Below are positions 15,365 through 23,759 of a stretch of 64,000 nt of DNA, one piece after another. The position numbers and the translations under genes were made by a program. The notes under the pieces were generated by a model. It had not been told where the DNA came from and made no database searches. It saw nothing but the letters and a program-made list of their open reading frames with translations. This DNA is from JAJPKR01 sp050746125 (GTDB taxonomy: Bacteria > Acidobacteriota > Terriglobia > Terriglobales > SCQP01). The stretch is taken from assembly GCA_050746125.1 (NCBI GenBank), contig JBOGKX010000040.1:1-64000 (forward strand), in the 5' to 3' direction. How positions within the stretch are numbered: position 1 is the stretch's first letter; the number at the start of each line of letters is the position of its first letter.

Positions 15365-18300
15365 CGGCCGCCGAACTGCACCTCCCGCCCCGGGGTGGCG
15401 GCCATGGTGATGCTGCCGAACTGCGGTTCGTTGACGAAATTGTTGGGCATGCCGAAGTTGGAGTGGTTTAGCGCATTGAAGAACTCGGCGCGGAACTGGA
15501 ACTGGTGACGCTCGCTCAAGGCGAACTGCCGGCTCAGGGCCAGATCGAGGTTTTGCATGCCGGGTCCGTAAATCGAATTCCGGCCGGCATCGCCGAATTG
15601 GTAAGCAAGCGGCGCCGCGAAAGCGGCGGGATTGAACCATTCCGCCGTGGTGTGGGTGCCGGCCGGATACAACGGCGCGCCGGTGACGTTGGCGCGAATG
15701 GGATTTTGGCCCAGCAGCGTGCCGGCGTTGGCCGTGTCGCCGAAGACCTGGATAGTCAACGGATAACCGCTCTGCGCCTGAAACACGCTGGCCACGTCCC
15801 AATTGCGCGTCAGCAAGCGGGTCCAGCGCGCCGCCCCCCAGTTCGGCATGCGGTACACCAGGCTGGCGACGAAGCGCAGCGGAATGTCGCAGGCGGGGCC
15901 TCTTTCCGCCGGCAGGTCGCGGCTGTTCTGCGGAATCGCCGCTTCGGCCATGGGGGAGCGGAAGTCCGGCGCCGTGGAGATGTTTTTCGACCAGGTGAAG
16001 TTGGCGAGAAATGTCACGCCGTGCGAAAAGCGGCGCCGCGCGTCGATCCAGCCGGCTTCATACCAACTGGCGGCGGCATTTTGCAACTGGTTGATGCCGC
16101 CGAGCGGCGTGCTGGCAGCTTGCGGCGCGTAGCCGATAGGGAAATTCACCGTGCCTGGCAAGTAGGAAATCGACTGATAGGGGCGGCGCGGGCCGATGGG
16201 GCCGGGTCCGGGCGCGGCATTATTGGCCAGCACCATCTGCTGCAAGTGATAGCCGCGGGAGCCGGTGTAGCCGACCTCGAGCACCGTATCGCGGGCGAGC
16301 GACTTCTCCACCGAAAGGCTCCATTGGTGAATGCGCTGCGCCGGACTGTGGGGATCGAAAGCCGTCACGCTCACGCCGGTTTTCCCGAAGACCGCCGGCC
16401 CAAAATCGAAGCCTTGCAGGCTGGGAATAAAGGTGTCGCTCTGTTGGCTCTCTTGGAAAACCAAGGGCGGATTGTGGCGCTGGTTGCACCAGGTGTTCAT
16501 ATCCACCGGCGTGAAGAAGATGCCGAACGAGCCGCGAACTACCAAGCCCCAGCCGGCGGCTTGCGTAAAGCCGAGCCGCGGAGCGAAGTTGAGCTTATTG
16601 GGGTAGAGCAGGCCGGCGGGCTGCCCGGCTTGGCCGCCAATGAACAGATACGGCTGGCCATTCTGGAAAATCACGTTCGTTCCTTGCCAATGGCCGTCCG
16701 TCAATGGACTCATGAACTCATAGCGCAAGCCGAGGTTGAGGGTGGTCGTGGGAGTGATGCGCCAGTCGTCTTGGTAAAATCCGTCGGCATACCACTGACG
16801 CAGATCCATGACCGGGATGCCGGCTTGCCGCTGCTTGATTACCGGCACGCCCAGCAAAAAATCCGCCAGCGCCGAACCGGTGCCGTCATTGCGGGCCGTC
16901 TGCGTGGTAAAGCCGCTGGTGAACTGATAAAAACCGCGATTCTCGAAAAAGCCCCACATGGGCCAGGTGAAGAGACGAAAGTCGCCGCCCACTTTGATTT
17001 GGTGCCGTCCCACCTGGTGGTCCCAGAGATCGCCGAACTGCACCACCGTATCCCAGTCCTGCACCGGCGTCGCGCTGAACGAGTCGCCGAAGCCGCTATA
17101 ACCCTGAACTGCGAACCACGGCATGCCCCACGCGCCATAACCGCCGAAGCCGACGCCCTGAATGCCCAACTGCGAGATGTAGTCGTGGGTGAAATTGTTT
17201 TCCGAGTAGCGGTGCATCGAGAGGCGCGACATTGCCGCCCACAAGCGGTTCACGGTATCGGGCGATAAAATGCGCGTGTAGGAAATCGTCGCGTTTTGCG
17301 CCAGATTATCGTCGTAAGCGCCGAAGCCGGGCAGATTCTCCGGTACAAAATCCTTTTCGTGCTCGATCGTGTACCGGCCGAAGAGGGAATTGCCGCTTTG
17401 CAAATTGCGATCGATGCGCAGCGTGGCCTGATCCTCGCGTCCAGTCTGTGCGCGTTCGTCCAGATAGTTATTGGAGTCCTGACCGCCGCCCCCAAGGCCA
17501 ATACCGGCGCCGCCGGTCAAGTTCGGTAGGGGCACCGTCGCCAGCACCTGCGCCGCCACCGGATTGATGCTCGGCAGCATGTCGTTGGGAAAGGGATTGC
17601 GCAGCAGTTTGGGATTGCTGGCGCTCACCGGCCGCGAGGGATCGAAGTTCGGGTTGGCATGGGTGGTAGAGGGGTCGTAGATGGTCGAGCCGCTGCCTTG
17701 GAAGTCGCCCATGCGCTCGGCCATGGTCGGAACGGTGTCGAAATTCACCACGCCCTGGCTGAGGCGCAACCCTTCATAGTTGGCGAAAACGAACGTCCGG
17801 TTTTTTTGAATGGGCCCGCCCAGCGAGAGGCCGAATTGGTTTTGCGAGAGGTGGGGGATGTTGCCGGGCTCGTTGAAAGCGCGTGCGTCGAGCGCGCTGT
17901 TGCGGAGGTATTCATAGGCGTCGCCATGCCATTGATTGCCGCCCGCCCGCGTGCTGAAGATGACCTGCGCGCCGCCTCCGCCCCCGAATTCCGCCGAATA
18001 GCTCCCGGTCTCGACTTTGAACTCCTCGATGGCGTCGGTCGCCGGGCTGAGCGCCAGCGTGTTGAAGGTGGGATCCACGTCGGTAGCGCCATCGAGCAAG
18101 AAATTGTTGGCGTTCGGGCGCGCGCCGCCCGTCACTAGCGCCGAGTTTTGCAGCGGTCGCCAATAGAGCGGATTGGCATTGCCGGAAGCCGCCCCGGCAC
18201 CGGCATGGACTCCCGGCGCCAGCAAGGCCAGACTGAGCAGGTGGCCGCCGTTGAGCGGCAAGTTGCGCACCATCGCCGGCTCGACCACTTCGCCCAGGCT

Positions 18301-18705
18301 GGCGTTATCGGTGCGCAGCAATTGCGGCCCCGCGACCACCTCCACTTGGCTTACGACGGTGCCGACTTTGAGCGTCCAATCCAGGCGCAGCCGCTGATTG
18401 ACCTCCAGCGTGAATCGGCGCGCCGGCGCGGTCAGCGGCTTGGCTTCCACGCGCAGCGTATAGGCGCCGGGATCGAGGGCGGGAAACGAATACAGGCCTG
18501 CGGAGTTGGCAAGCGTCGTTCGCGTGAGGCCGGTCGCCACGGCCGTCAACGTCAGTCGCGCCCCGGGTAGCCGCCGGCCGGCCGGGTCGCTTACCAGGCC
18601 TTCGACGCCCGCCAGATTGATCTGTGCCTGGCAGCGCGGCGCCACCCACAAAATGCCCAGCATTCCGCACAGCGCGACCACCCATCGGCATGATCCTGTT
18701 CGCAT
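15352..18705 (-). CDS. Oar-type TonB-dependent outer-membrane receptor
   Basis: A 1117-residue outer-membrane protein. A signal peptide ends at QAQ near residue 28. A carboxypeptidase-regulatory-like beta-sandwich follows (about 32-115; GVEGLVSDPAGRRLPGARLTLT, GLYSFPALDPGAYTLRVEA). The plug domain is about 120-250, with LPLNGGHLLSLALLAPGV and the NFLLDGATDVDP element. The remainder is a barrel ending in the aromatic GGRYVF. This architecture is greatly expanded in Acidobacteriota and is usually linked to uptake or binding of large organic polymers. The ligand is unknown and no polysaccharide-utilisation genes are adjacent. It stands alone and overlaps rlmB tail to tail. Confidence 0.92.
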   Translation of the reverse strand: MRTGSCRWVVALCGMLGILWVAPRCQAQINLAGVEGLVSDPAGRRLPGARLTLTAVATGLTRTTLANSAGLYSFPALDPGAYTLRVEAKPLTAPARRFTLEVNQRLRLDWTLKVGTVVSQVEVVAGPQLLRTDNASLGEVVEPAMVRNLPLNGGHLLSLALLAPGVHAGAGAASGNANPLYWRPLQNSALVTGGARPNANNFLLDGATDVDPTFNTLALSPATDAIEEFKVETGSYSAEFGGGGGAQVIFSTRAGGNQWHGDAYEYLRNSALDARAFNEPGNIPHLSQNQFGLSLGGPIQKNRTFVFANYEGLRLSQGVVNFDTVPTMAERMGDFQGSGSTIYDPSTTHANPNFDPSRPVSASNPKLLRNPFPNDMLPSINPVAAQVLATVPLPNLTGGAGIGLGGGGQDSNNYLDERAQTGREDQATLRIDRNLQSGNSLFGRYTIEHEKDFVPENLPGFGAYDDNLAQNATISYTRILSPDTVNRLWAAMSRLSMHRYSENNFTHDYISQLGIQGVGFGGYGAWGMPWFAVQGYSGFGDSFSATPVQDWDTVVQFGDLWDHQVGRHQIKVGGDFRLFTWPMWGFFENRGFYQFTSGFTTQTARNDGTGSALADFLLGVPVIKQRQAGIPVMDLRQWYADGFYQDDWRITPTTTLNLGLRYEFMSPLTDGHWQGTNVIFQNGQPYLFIGGQAGQPAGLLYPNKLNFAPRLGFTQAAGWGLVVRGSFGIFFTPVDMNTWCNQRHNPPLVFQESQQSDTFIPSLQGFDFGPAVFGKTGVSVTAFDPHSPAQRIHQWSLSVEKSLARDTVLEVGYTGSRGYHLQQMVLANNAAPGPGPIGPRRPYQSISYLPGTVNFPIGYAPQAASTPLGGINQLQNAAASWYEAGWIDARRRFSHGVTFLANFTWSKNISTAPDFRSPMAEAAIPQNSRDLPAERGPACDIPLRFVASLVYRMPNWGAARWTRLLTRNWDVASVFQAQSGYPLTIQVFGDTANAGTLLGQNPIRANVTGAPLYPAGTHTTAEWFNPAAFAAPLAYQFGDAGRNSIYGPGMQNLDLALSRQFALSERHQFQFRAEFFNALNHSNFGMPNNFVNEPQFGSITMAATPGREVQFGGRYVF

Positions 18706-18810
18706 ACCCGGGCGACAATATCCTCGCGGGCGCCGCCGCGGCCATAGTCAATTGCCACTAAAAAGTTACTTAGGATTGAGCATGCCCGCCGCCGGGAGCC
18801 GGCGTTCGCG

Positions 18811-20097
18811 CTACTGCCAGCGGGTCGCGGCTGCGGCGCGCTGCGCCAAAGGGCCAAGCGACAGCAGTGCTCCGGCGGAGGTTTGCATCCAGGACGGCGC
18901 CAGCACGAGGTGCCGCAGCGCCGCCGCCCAGCGATAAGGGCGGCGCCAACCGGCTTCGAGGTGCTTTGCATAATCGCGCGCGGCGGCGGCGAGCGGCTCG
19001 CCGCGATGGAGCGCCCGCGCCACGGTTTCGCCGGCCAGCGCTCCGCCGAGCAGCGCCCGCGCCATGCCCGCGCCCGTAAATGGGTCGAGGAACCCGGCGG
19101 CATCGCCGGCGAACGGCACCGCGCCCGCCGCCGCCGGGGCGCCGCGCAGGTGCACCGGCGCCGTGGCCACCGTTGCCGTGATCTGCTCGCAATCGCGCAG
19201 CCGCCGCCGCAGCGCCGACGAGCGCGCGGCATGGCTCAGGCAGGCGACCAGGTCGGCGCTGTCGCCGAGCTCGCGGGCCATGCCGGGGTGCAGCAGACAG
19301 CAGGCGTTCCAGACGCCGCCGCCGAGTGGCGCCAAGCCGCAATAGCCGCCGGGGAAGTAATACATCTCGATCACTCCCTCCCCGCCGGCGGTGGCCGTCT
19401 GATCGCGCAAGTGAGCTTTGACGCCGATCCAGGCGGTCGCTTCCGCCGGTGCGGCGGAGCGCAAACCGCCAATGCTCCACCAGCGGCCGGCGGCGACAAT
19501 CACGGCACGGGCGCGCAGCGCAAAACGGGCGCCCGCGGGCAGCACGTCGCCGCTTACCTCGAAGCCTTCGGCTCCTAACGGCTGGCAAGCACGTACCCAA
19601 TGGCGCGCCCGCAGCTTACATCCCGTGCGTCCCGCGGCCTGCCAAAGCGAAGCGTCCAGCTCCCAGCGTGGCACTCCCAGCGCTGTCCGCGGCAGCATGA
19701 ATTCGCCCCGCCGGCCGCCGGGAGCGATGAAGGCGGCGCGCCCGATGCGCGGAGCGCCCGCCGCGAACGCCGGCGCCATCTCCGCCAGCAAGGGCTCGGC
19801 CTCGCCGGAGAGAAACTCCCCGCAAACCTTGTCGCGCGGCAGCGCGTCGCGTTCCAGCAACGCCACGCGCAAACCGGCCCCTGCCGCCTGCCACCCCGCC
19901 GCCGCCCCCGCCGGTCCGCCGCCTATGACGGCTACGTCGTATTCGGTCTCGGGCGGCTCCGGCCCAGGCCCCGGGCTGGGAGGCAAGGGTTCCGGCGGCG
20001 CCGGTCCTGGCGGTGTCTGCGGGGGCGGAATCGTTGGCGGACCGACCGGCGGAGTCGGTTCGGGAAACGGATGGGGCGGGAATTGTGGTTCCCTCAT
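18811..20097 (-). CDS. FAD-dependent oxidoreductase (geranylgeranyl-reductase-like) with a proline-rich N-terminus
   Basis: Starting at 20097, where ATG overlaps the methyltransferase stop (ATGA), the protein has 428 residues. Residues 1-52 are a proline-rich, low-complexity segment unusual for the family. The dinucleotide fold then begins at VAVIGGGPAGAAAGWQAA, followed by the RDALPRDKVCGEFLSG motif and, near residue 300, the second FAD motif FAGDAAGFLDPFTGAGMARAL. These motifs place it with geranylgeranyl reductases and flavin oxygenases of lipid and polyketide pathways. It is the last gene of the ketosynthase operon and probably reduces or oxidises the product. The Pro-rich arm might be a tether to a partner enzyme. 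Confidence 0.88.
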   Translation of the reverse strand: MREPQFPPHPFPEPTPPVGPPTIPPPQTPPGPAPPEPLPPSPGPGPEPPETEYDVAVIGGGPAGAAAGWQAAGAGLRVALLERDALPRDKVCGEFLSGEAEPLLAEMAPAFAAGAPRIGRAAFIAPGGRRGEFMLPRTALGVPRWELDASLWQAAGRTGCKLRARHWVRACQPLGAEGFEVSGDVLPAGARFALRARAVIVAAGRWWSIGGLRSAAPAEATAWIGVKAHLRDQTATAGGEGVIEMYYFPGGYCGLAPLGGGVWNACCLLHPGMARELGDSADLVACLSHAARSSALRRRLRDCEQITATVATAPVHLRGAPAAAGAVPFAGDAAGFLDPFTGAGMARALLGGALAGETVARALHRGEPLAAAARDYAKHLEAGWRRPYRWAAALRHLVLAPSWMQTSAGALLSLGPLAQRAAAATRWQ

Positions 20098-20783
20098 AAC
20101 AAGCCAATCAGTCCCAGCCGAAACGGCCACAGACGCCGCACCCGCGCCTGCTCGCAACCTGCCCGTCGCGCCAGCGCCACCAGCTCCGGCGCCGTATAGG
20201 CCTGGCGAATGCTCACGGCGCCGTCATGCTGGGTGATGCGATTGGTGGCGAGCGGGCTCACCAGGCGAAAGGCGAGCAGTGCCAGCGCCGACCGCTCCAA
20301 GTCGTGAATCACCACTGCGCCGCGCGCCAGCCGCTTCATCTCGCGCAAGAGGGCTGCCGCCATGCTGCCATGGAAGTGGTGCAGGAAAAGCGAGCACGTG
20401 ACCAGGTCGAAACTGCGATCGGGAAAAGGCATGGCGAGCGCGTCGCCCGCCACCGCGCGCAACCCGCGCCGGGCGGGATCACCATGCAATAGATGCCGCG
20501 GGCTGCGGTCGAGTACGAACATCTCCGCCGCCGCGCCGCGCGCCGCCAGCCAGTCGCGCGCGTAAGCCGACGTTTGCCCGGCCCCCGCGCCGACGTCGAG
20601 AATGCGCAGCCGGGCGCCGGTCGCCGGCGGATACGCCGCCAGCCAGGCGCGCAGCAGCCGCCGCAACGAGCTCAAGCCGCCGAGTCGGCGCTGGATCCAC
20701 CACAGGTCGTCGAGGCTGCCGGCGATCTCGGCGGCGCTGCCGCGATCTTCGTCCAGCAGTTCGGGGGCGAGGCGCTGCCTCAT
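20094..20783 (-). CDS. Class I SAM-dependent methyltransferase
   Basis: The start at 20783 lies two bases after the ketosynthase stop, giving 229 residues. Motif I is RILDVGAGAGQTSAYARDWL near residue 69, an acidic residue in EMFVLDRSPR ends the second strand, then DALAMPFPDRSFDLVTCSLFLHHF. The C-terminal RQAYTAPELVALARRAG is common in methyltransferases acting on small aromatic or lipid substrates. It is joined by four-base overlap to the oxidoreductase, so it very probably modifies the ketosynthase product. The substrate cannot be named. Confidence 0.88.
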   Translation of the reverse strand: MRQRLAPELLDEDRGSAAEIAGSLDDLWWIQRRLGGLSSLRRLLRAWLAAYPPATGARLRILDVGAGAGQTSAYARDWLAARGAAAEMFVLDRSPRHLLHGDPARRGLRAVAGDALAMPFPDRSFDLVTCSLFLHHFHGSMAAALLREMKRLARGAVVIHDLERSALALLAFRLVSPLATNRITQHDGAVSIRQAYTAPELVALARRAGCEQARVRRLWPFRLGLIGLL

Positions 20784-20785
20784 GG

Positions 20786-22045
20786 TTAAGCGCCGGCCAG
20801 GGCGTGTGAAATCACCAGCGCGGAATTCTTCGAGCCGAAGCCGATGCAGTTGCACAGCGCGTGCTCGAACGAATGCCGCCGGCTGCTGTGCGGCACGTAG
20901 TCGAGATCGCACTCGGGATCGGGAACGTCCAGGTTGATGGTGGGGGGCACGCACTCACCCCGCATGGCCAAAAGCGTCGCCGCTACTCCCGCCGCGCCGC
21001 TCGCGCCTTGCGGATGCCCAATCAGCGACTTCAGCGCCGACATTGGCATGCGGTAGGCATGGCGGCCGAAGGCTCCCCTGACCGCGCGCGTCTCGATCCG
21101 GTCGTTGAGCACGGTCGAAGTTCCGTGCAGGTTCGCGTAGCCGATCGCCTCCGGCGGCAGTTTTGCGGTTGTGAGCGCCAGCGTCATGGCCCGCGCCGGC
21201 TCCTCGCCGCTCTCGTCCAGGCGCACGCGGTGAAAGGCCTCGCAGGTCGAGCCGTATCCCGCCAGCTCGCCATAGATGTGCGCCCCACGCGCGCGCGCCC
21301 GCTCCCGTTCTTCGACCACGAAGATCCACGCTCCTTCCCCCAGCACCAAGCCGCTGCGATCGGCCGAAAAGGGCCGCGAGCCGCGGTCCGGCGCGTGGTT
21401 CCAGGCCGCGGTCAGCACCTTCATGAGGGCGAAGGCGCGCACGATCAGCGAGCCCAGCGGCGCGTCCACGCCCCCCGCGATTACCGCATCGGCGTCGCCC
21501 AGCAAGATGTGCTGCCGCGCATAGCCGAGCGCATCGGTCGAGGACGTGCACCCGGTCGAGATCAGGTGGCTGAATCCGCGCAGGCCGAAGCGCATCGAGA
21601 TTTCGCTTGCCATCCCGCCCGGCGTCGAGGAAGGGATCGTAAAGACGCTGCAACGCCGCGCTTGCCCCGCGAAGTAGTGCGAGAACTGCCGCTCGACGAA
21701 CTCCAGCGCCGCGCCGCCGGTGCCCAGCATCACCGCCATGCGCCGCCGCTCCTCGAGTGTCAGCTTGCCGCTGTCGATGCCGGCATCGGCCAGGGCCTCG
21801 GCCGTGGCCGCCAGCGCCATCGGCACCACGCGCCCGACATTGTGGAGTTCGTGTTCGTCGCAGTGCTGGAGCGGGTCGAAGTCCGCGGCCTGCCCGGCGA
21901 TCGTCACGGGCAGGTTTTCGCGTTCGAAAACTGCCACCCGCCGCACCCCGCTGCGGCCCTGGCGCGTGGCTTCCCAAAAGGCTTCCCGTCCCAGCCCGTT
22001 GGGGCTGACCACCCCGATGCCGGTGATTACCGCGCGGCGAGACAC
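20786..22045 (-). CDS. Beta-ketoacyl-ACP synthase (FabF-like, pathway-specific)
   Basis: A 419-residue condensing enzyme of the thiolase fold. The triad is visible: Cys in LISTGCTSSTDALGYA near 170, His in NLHGTSTVLNDR near 310, and His in LIGHPQGASGAAG near 345. The TGCTSS active-site context and moderate divergence from housekeeping FabF suggest a specialised role. It starts with GTG at 22045 behind the strong Shine-Dalgarno sequence GGGAGGTG. It heads an operon with a methyltransferase and a FAD oxidoreductase. No acyl carrier protein, chain-length factor or malonyl transferase is nearby, so it must borrow carriers from elsewhere. Confidence 0.9.
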   Translation of the reverse strand: MSRRAVITGIGVVSPNGLGREAFWEATRQGRSGVRRVAVFERENLPVTIAGQAADFDPLQHCDEHELHNVGRVVPMALAATAEALADAGIDSGKLTLEERRRMAVMLGTGGAALEFVERQFSHYFAGQARRCSVFTIPSSTPGGMASEISMRFGLRGFSHLISTGCTSSTDALGYARQHILLGDADAVIAGGVDAPLGSLIVRAFALMKVLTAAWNHAPDRGSRPFSADRSGLVLGEGAWIFVVEERERARARGAHIYGELAGYGSTCEAFHRVRLDESGEEPARAMTLALTTAKLPPEAIGYANLHGTSTVLNDRIETRAVRGAFGRHAYRMPMSALKSLIGHPQGASGAAGVAATLLAMRGECVPPTINLDVPDPECDLDYVPHSSRRHSFEHALCNCIGFGSKNSALVISHALAGA

Positions 22046-22200
22046 CAGAGCACCTCCCGTCGCCTACGATGATAAGGCCGGCACGTCATTCCTCTTGATC
22101 AGAGCGCGGGCGGCTCCCTCGGTTACGGATTTTGCGCTGATCGGCCTGCGCCGGCCAGTAAATGGAGGCAAGCGCCATCCCCGCCGCGCGGCCCTGCCGT

Positions 22201-22662
22201 CTAAGCGGCCTGCATGTTTTGCATACGGCGTTTCATCTCTTCCGGCGACACGTCTTCGACGTGCGTGGCGATGGTCCAGGCATGTCCGAACGGGTCCAAG
22301 AAGGTTCCGGTGCGGTCGCCATAAAATTGATTGGTGATCGGCTTCAGAACCTTGGCGCCGTTCGCGGTGGCGCGGCCCGCGACCGCGTCCACGTCCTCGA
22401 CGTAGAGGAGCAGGCTGAAAGCGAGGCCGTTGCCTTCGGGCGCCCTCGCGTTCATCTCCGGATGCTCGTCGGCGAGCATTAAAATCGAATCGCCGACCTC
22501 GAGTTCGGCATGCCCTACTTTGCCGTTGCGATCGCTCATCCGCATGCGTTCGCGGGCCCCGAACGCGGCCTTATAGAATTCGATGGCGCGGCTCGCGTCG
22601 CGCATGATCAGGTAGGGCGTCAGCGTGTGATACCCCGCCGGAATTGGCTTCACGGTACTCAT
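22201..22662 (-). CDS. VOC (glyoxalase/PhnB-like) family protein
   Basis: The 153-residue protein has a paired beta-alpha-beta-beta-beta fold typical of the vicinal oxygen chelate superfamily. Key segments are TPYLIMRDASRAIEFYKAAFGARE, GHAELEVGDSILMLADE and FYGDRTGTFLDPFGHAWTIATHVEDV. The last is close to PhnB-type proteins whose function is uncertain. AAGGAG lies ahead of the ATG. It is transcribed alone between the ketosynthase operon and a small secreted protein. Confidence 0.88.
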   Translation of the reverse strand: MSTVKPIPAGYHTLTPYLIMRDASRAIEFYKAAFGARERMRMSDRNGKVGHAELEVGDSILMLADEHPEMNARAPEGNGLAFSLLLYVEDVDAVAGRATANGAKVLKPITNQFYGDRTGTFLDPFGHAWTIATHVEDVSPEEMKRRMQNMQAA

Positions 22663-22729
22663 GAGGCTACTCCTTGGCGGGGATTATCCCACATTGACCG
22701 AGCCGCTTCCCACCGCGGCCGCCCTCGCG

Positions 22730-23152
22730 TCAGCAGGGACCGAGATCCTTGCCGACCTTCTGCACGTCGAACGATCGGTGCCCGGCTTTATCTTTGAGCG
22801 CCTTGCCCTTGAGTTCGAAGCGCTCGCCCGGCTTCACATCGCTTGGCGCGCCCACCAACGTGTAAACGGTTTTGCCGCTGGTGAGCGTGGTGCCGCTGCT
22901 GCCGTTTTCCACACAACCCTTGACCGTGCCCCGATTGTGCAGCAGCAGGAAAGCGGCTGCCCCGCCCGCCGCCGCGGCTACCCCGACGATCACGCCGGTT
23001 GATGTCTTATATCCGCCCGCCGGCGCAGTGTAGGTGCCGCCAGTCCCGGTGCCGCCCGTTCGCCCGCCGGTGGGGTATTGCGCCCATGCGCCCACGGTAA
23101 AGATCAAGCACATGGCGACAAGAAATCCCAATCGATCAGTGTGATGTTTCAT
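22730..23152 (-). CDS. Small secreted or membrane-anchored protein of unknown function
   Basis: The ATG at 23152 is preceded by AAGGAG with eight-base spacing, so the start six codons upstream is rejected. The 140 residues comprise a signal peptide (to about 24, ending WAQ), a Gly/Thr/Pro-rich linker with TGGRTGGTGTGG, a hydrophobic segment VIVGVAAAAGGAAAFLLL, and a soluble domain of about 70 residues with KGCVENGSSG and a terminal cysteine. The soluble part could be a small beta domain tethered to the inner membrane. No function can be assigned. Confidence 0.75.
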   Translation of the reverse strand: MKHHTDRLGFLVAMCLIFTVGAWAQYPTGGRTGGTGTGGTYTAPAGGYKTSTGVIVGVAAAAGGAAAFLLLHNRGTVKGCVENGSSGTTLTSGKTVYTLVGAPSDVKPGERFELKGKALKDKAGHRSFDVQKVGKDLGPC

Positions 23153-23298
23153 TCGCTTCTCCTTGACCACTCCATTCCCCTAGAGAGCTGGCCGGAAAAG
23201 ATTGGTTACGGAAATTCTGGGTTTTTCTGCCTGCCGCGGCCGGGCCCCCCTCGGCGCGCTGCGCCCGCGGGTGTTAGACTGGCTTTGGCGCGCCCCGT

Positions 23299-23375
23299 CG
23301 GGACGTAGCGCAGCCTGGTAGCGCACTTGCTTGGGGTGCAAGTGGTCGCCGGTTCAAATCCGGCCGTCCCGACCA
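23299..23375 (+). tRNA. tRNA-Pro (anticodon GGG), CCA encoded
   Basis: The 77-base sequence folds as a complete cloverleaf. The acceptor stem CGGGACG (23299-23305) pairs with CGTCCCG (23365-23371). The anticodon stem CTTGC/GCAAG holds the loop TTGGGGT with anticodon GGG, and the T arm has GGTTCAAATCC. Discriminator A at 23372 and an encoded CCA at 23373-23375 follow. An integrase remnant begins two bases downstream, so this gene has served as an attachment site. Confidence 0.96.
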
Positions 23376-23376
23376 G

Positions 23377-23718
23377 CTATGCCACGGGTTCCGGCACCTG
23401 TGCATCGCTTCCAACTGTGGTGCTCGCCGCCAGGTTGCAACAATAAGCCGCCGCTGCGCTCGGCAGCATCCCGGCGTTCGACAGAACCGGAAAGCTGTAG
23501 CGCATCACCATCTCCGGGCTGGAGTGCCGCATCCGGGCCATGCGCGTCGCCATCGAAACACCCAACTGATCGAGCATGGTTGCGTGCGTCCGACGCAGCG
23601 CGTGCCAGCCGATCCGTCCGTTGCCTGCCCGAACGGCCGCGGGCTGAAGATACCGGGTCTCGATTTTTGTGTTTCGATATGCGCTGCCCCTTGCGCTATA
23701 CTCCTGCCCCGTTGCCAT
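23377..23718 (-). pseudogene. Tyrosine recombinase (integrase), C-terminal remnant
   Basis: Only the end of the catalytic domain is present (recognisable from about 23655 to 23450). It shows the H-x-x-R box in GWHALRRTHATMLDQLG, the second histidine in RMRHSS and the nucleophile tyrosine in MVMRYS. The N-terminal DNA-binding domains and the first catalytic arginine are missing, and the DNA beyond 23700 is unrelated. The stop codon lies one base past the encoded CCA of tRNA-Pro, with the gene pointing at the tRNA, the standard layout of a tRNA-integrating element. It is a decayed integrase marking an island boundary. Confidence 0.85.
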
Positions 23719-23759
23719 TCGCTGCGACGAGTCATTAGTCCTCGCAGAGGTGAGCCGGC

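Noticed and set aside
14009..15802. 597-codon minus-strand frame across apt, rlmB and the TonB receptor end
   Set aside because: It runs antisense to two well-supported enzymes and shows only His/Gly/Arg-rich composition typical of reverse frames.
15505..17268. 587-codon plus-strand frame inside the TonB receptor
   Set aside because: It is antisense to a barrel with clear motifs; no domain or ribosome binding site.
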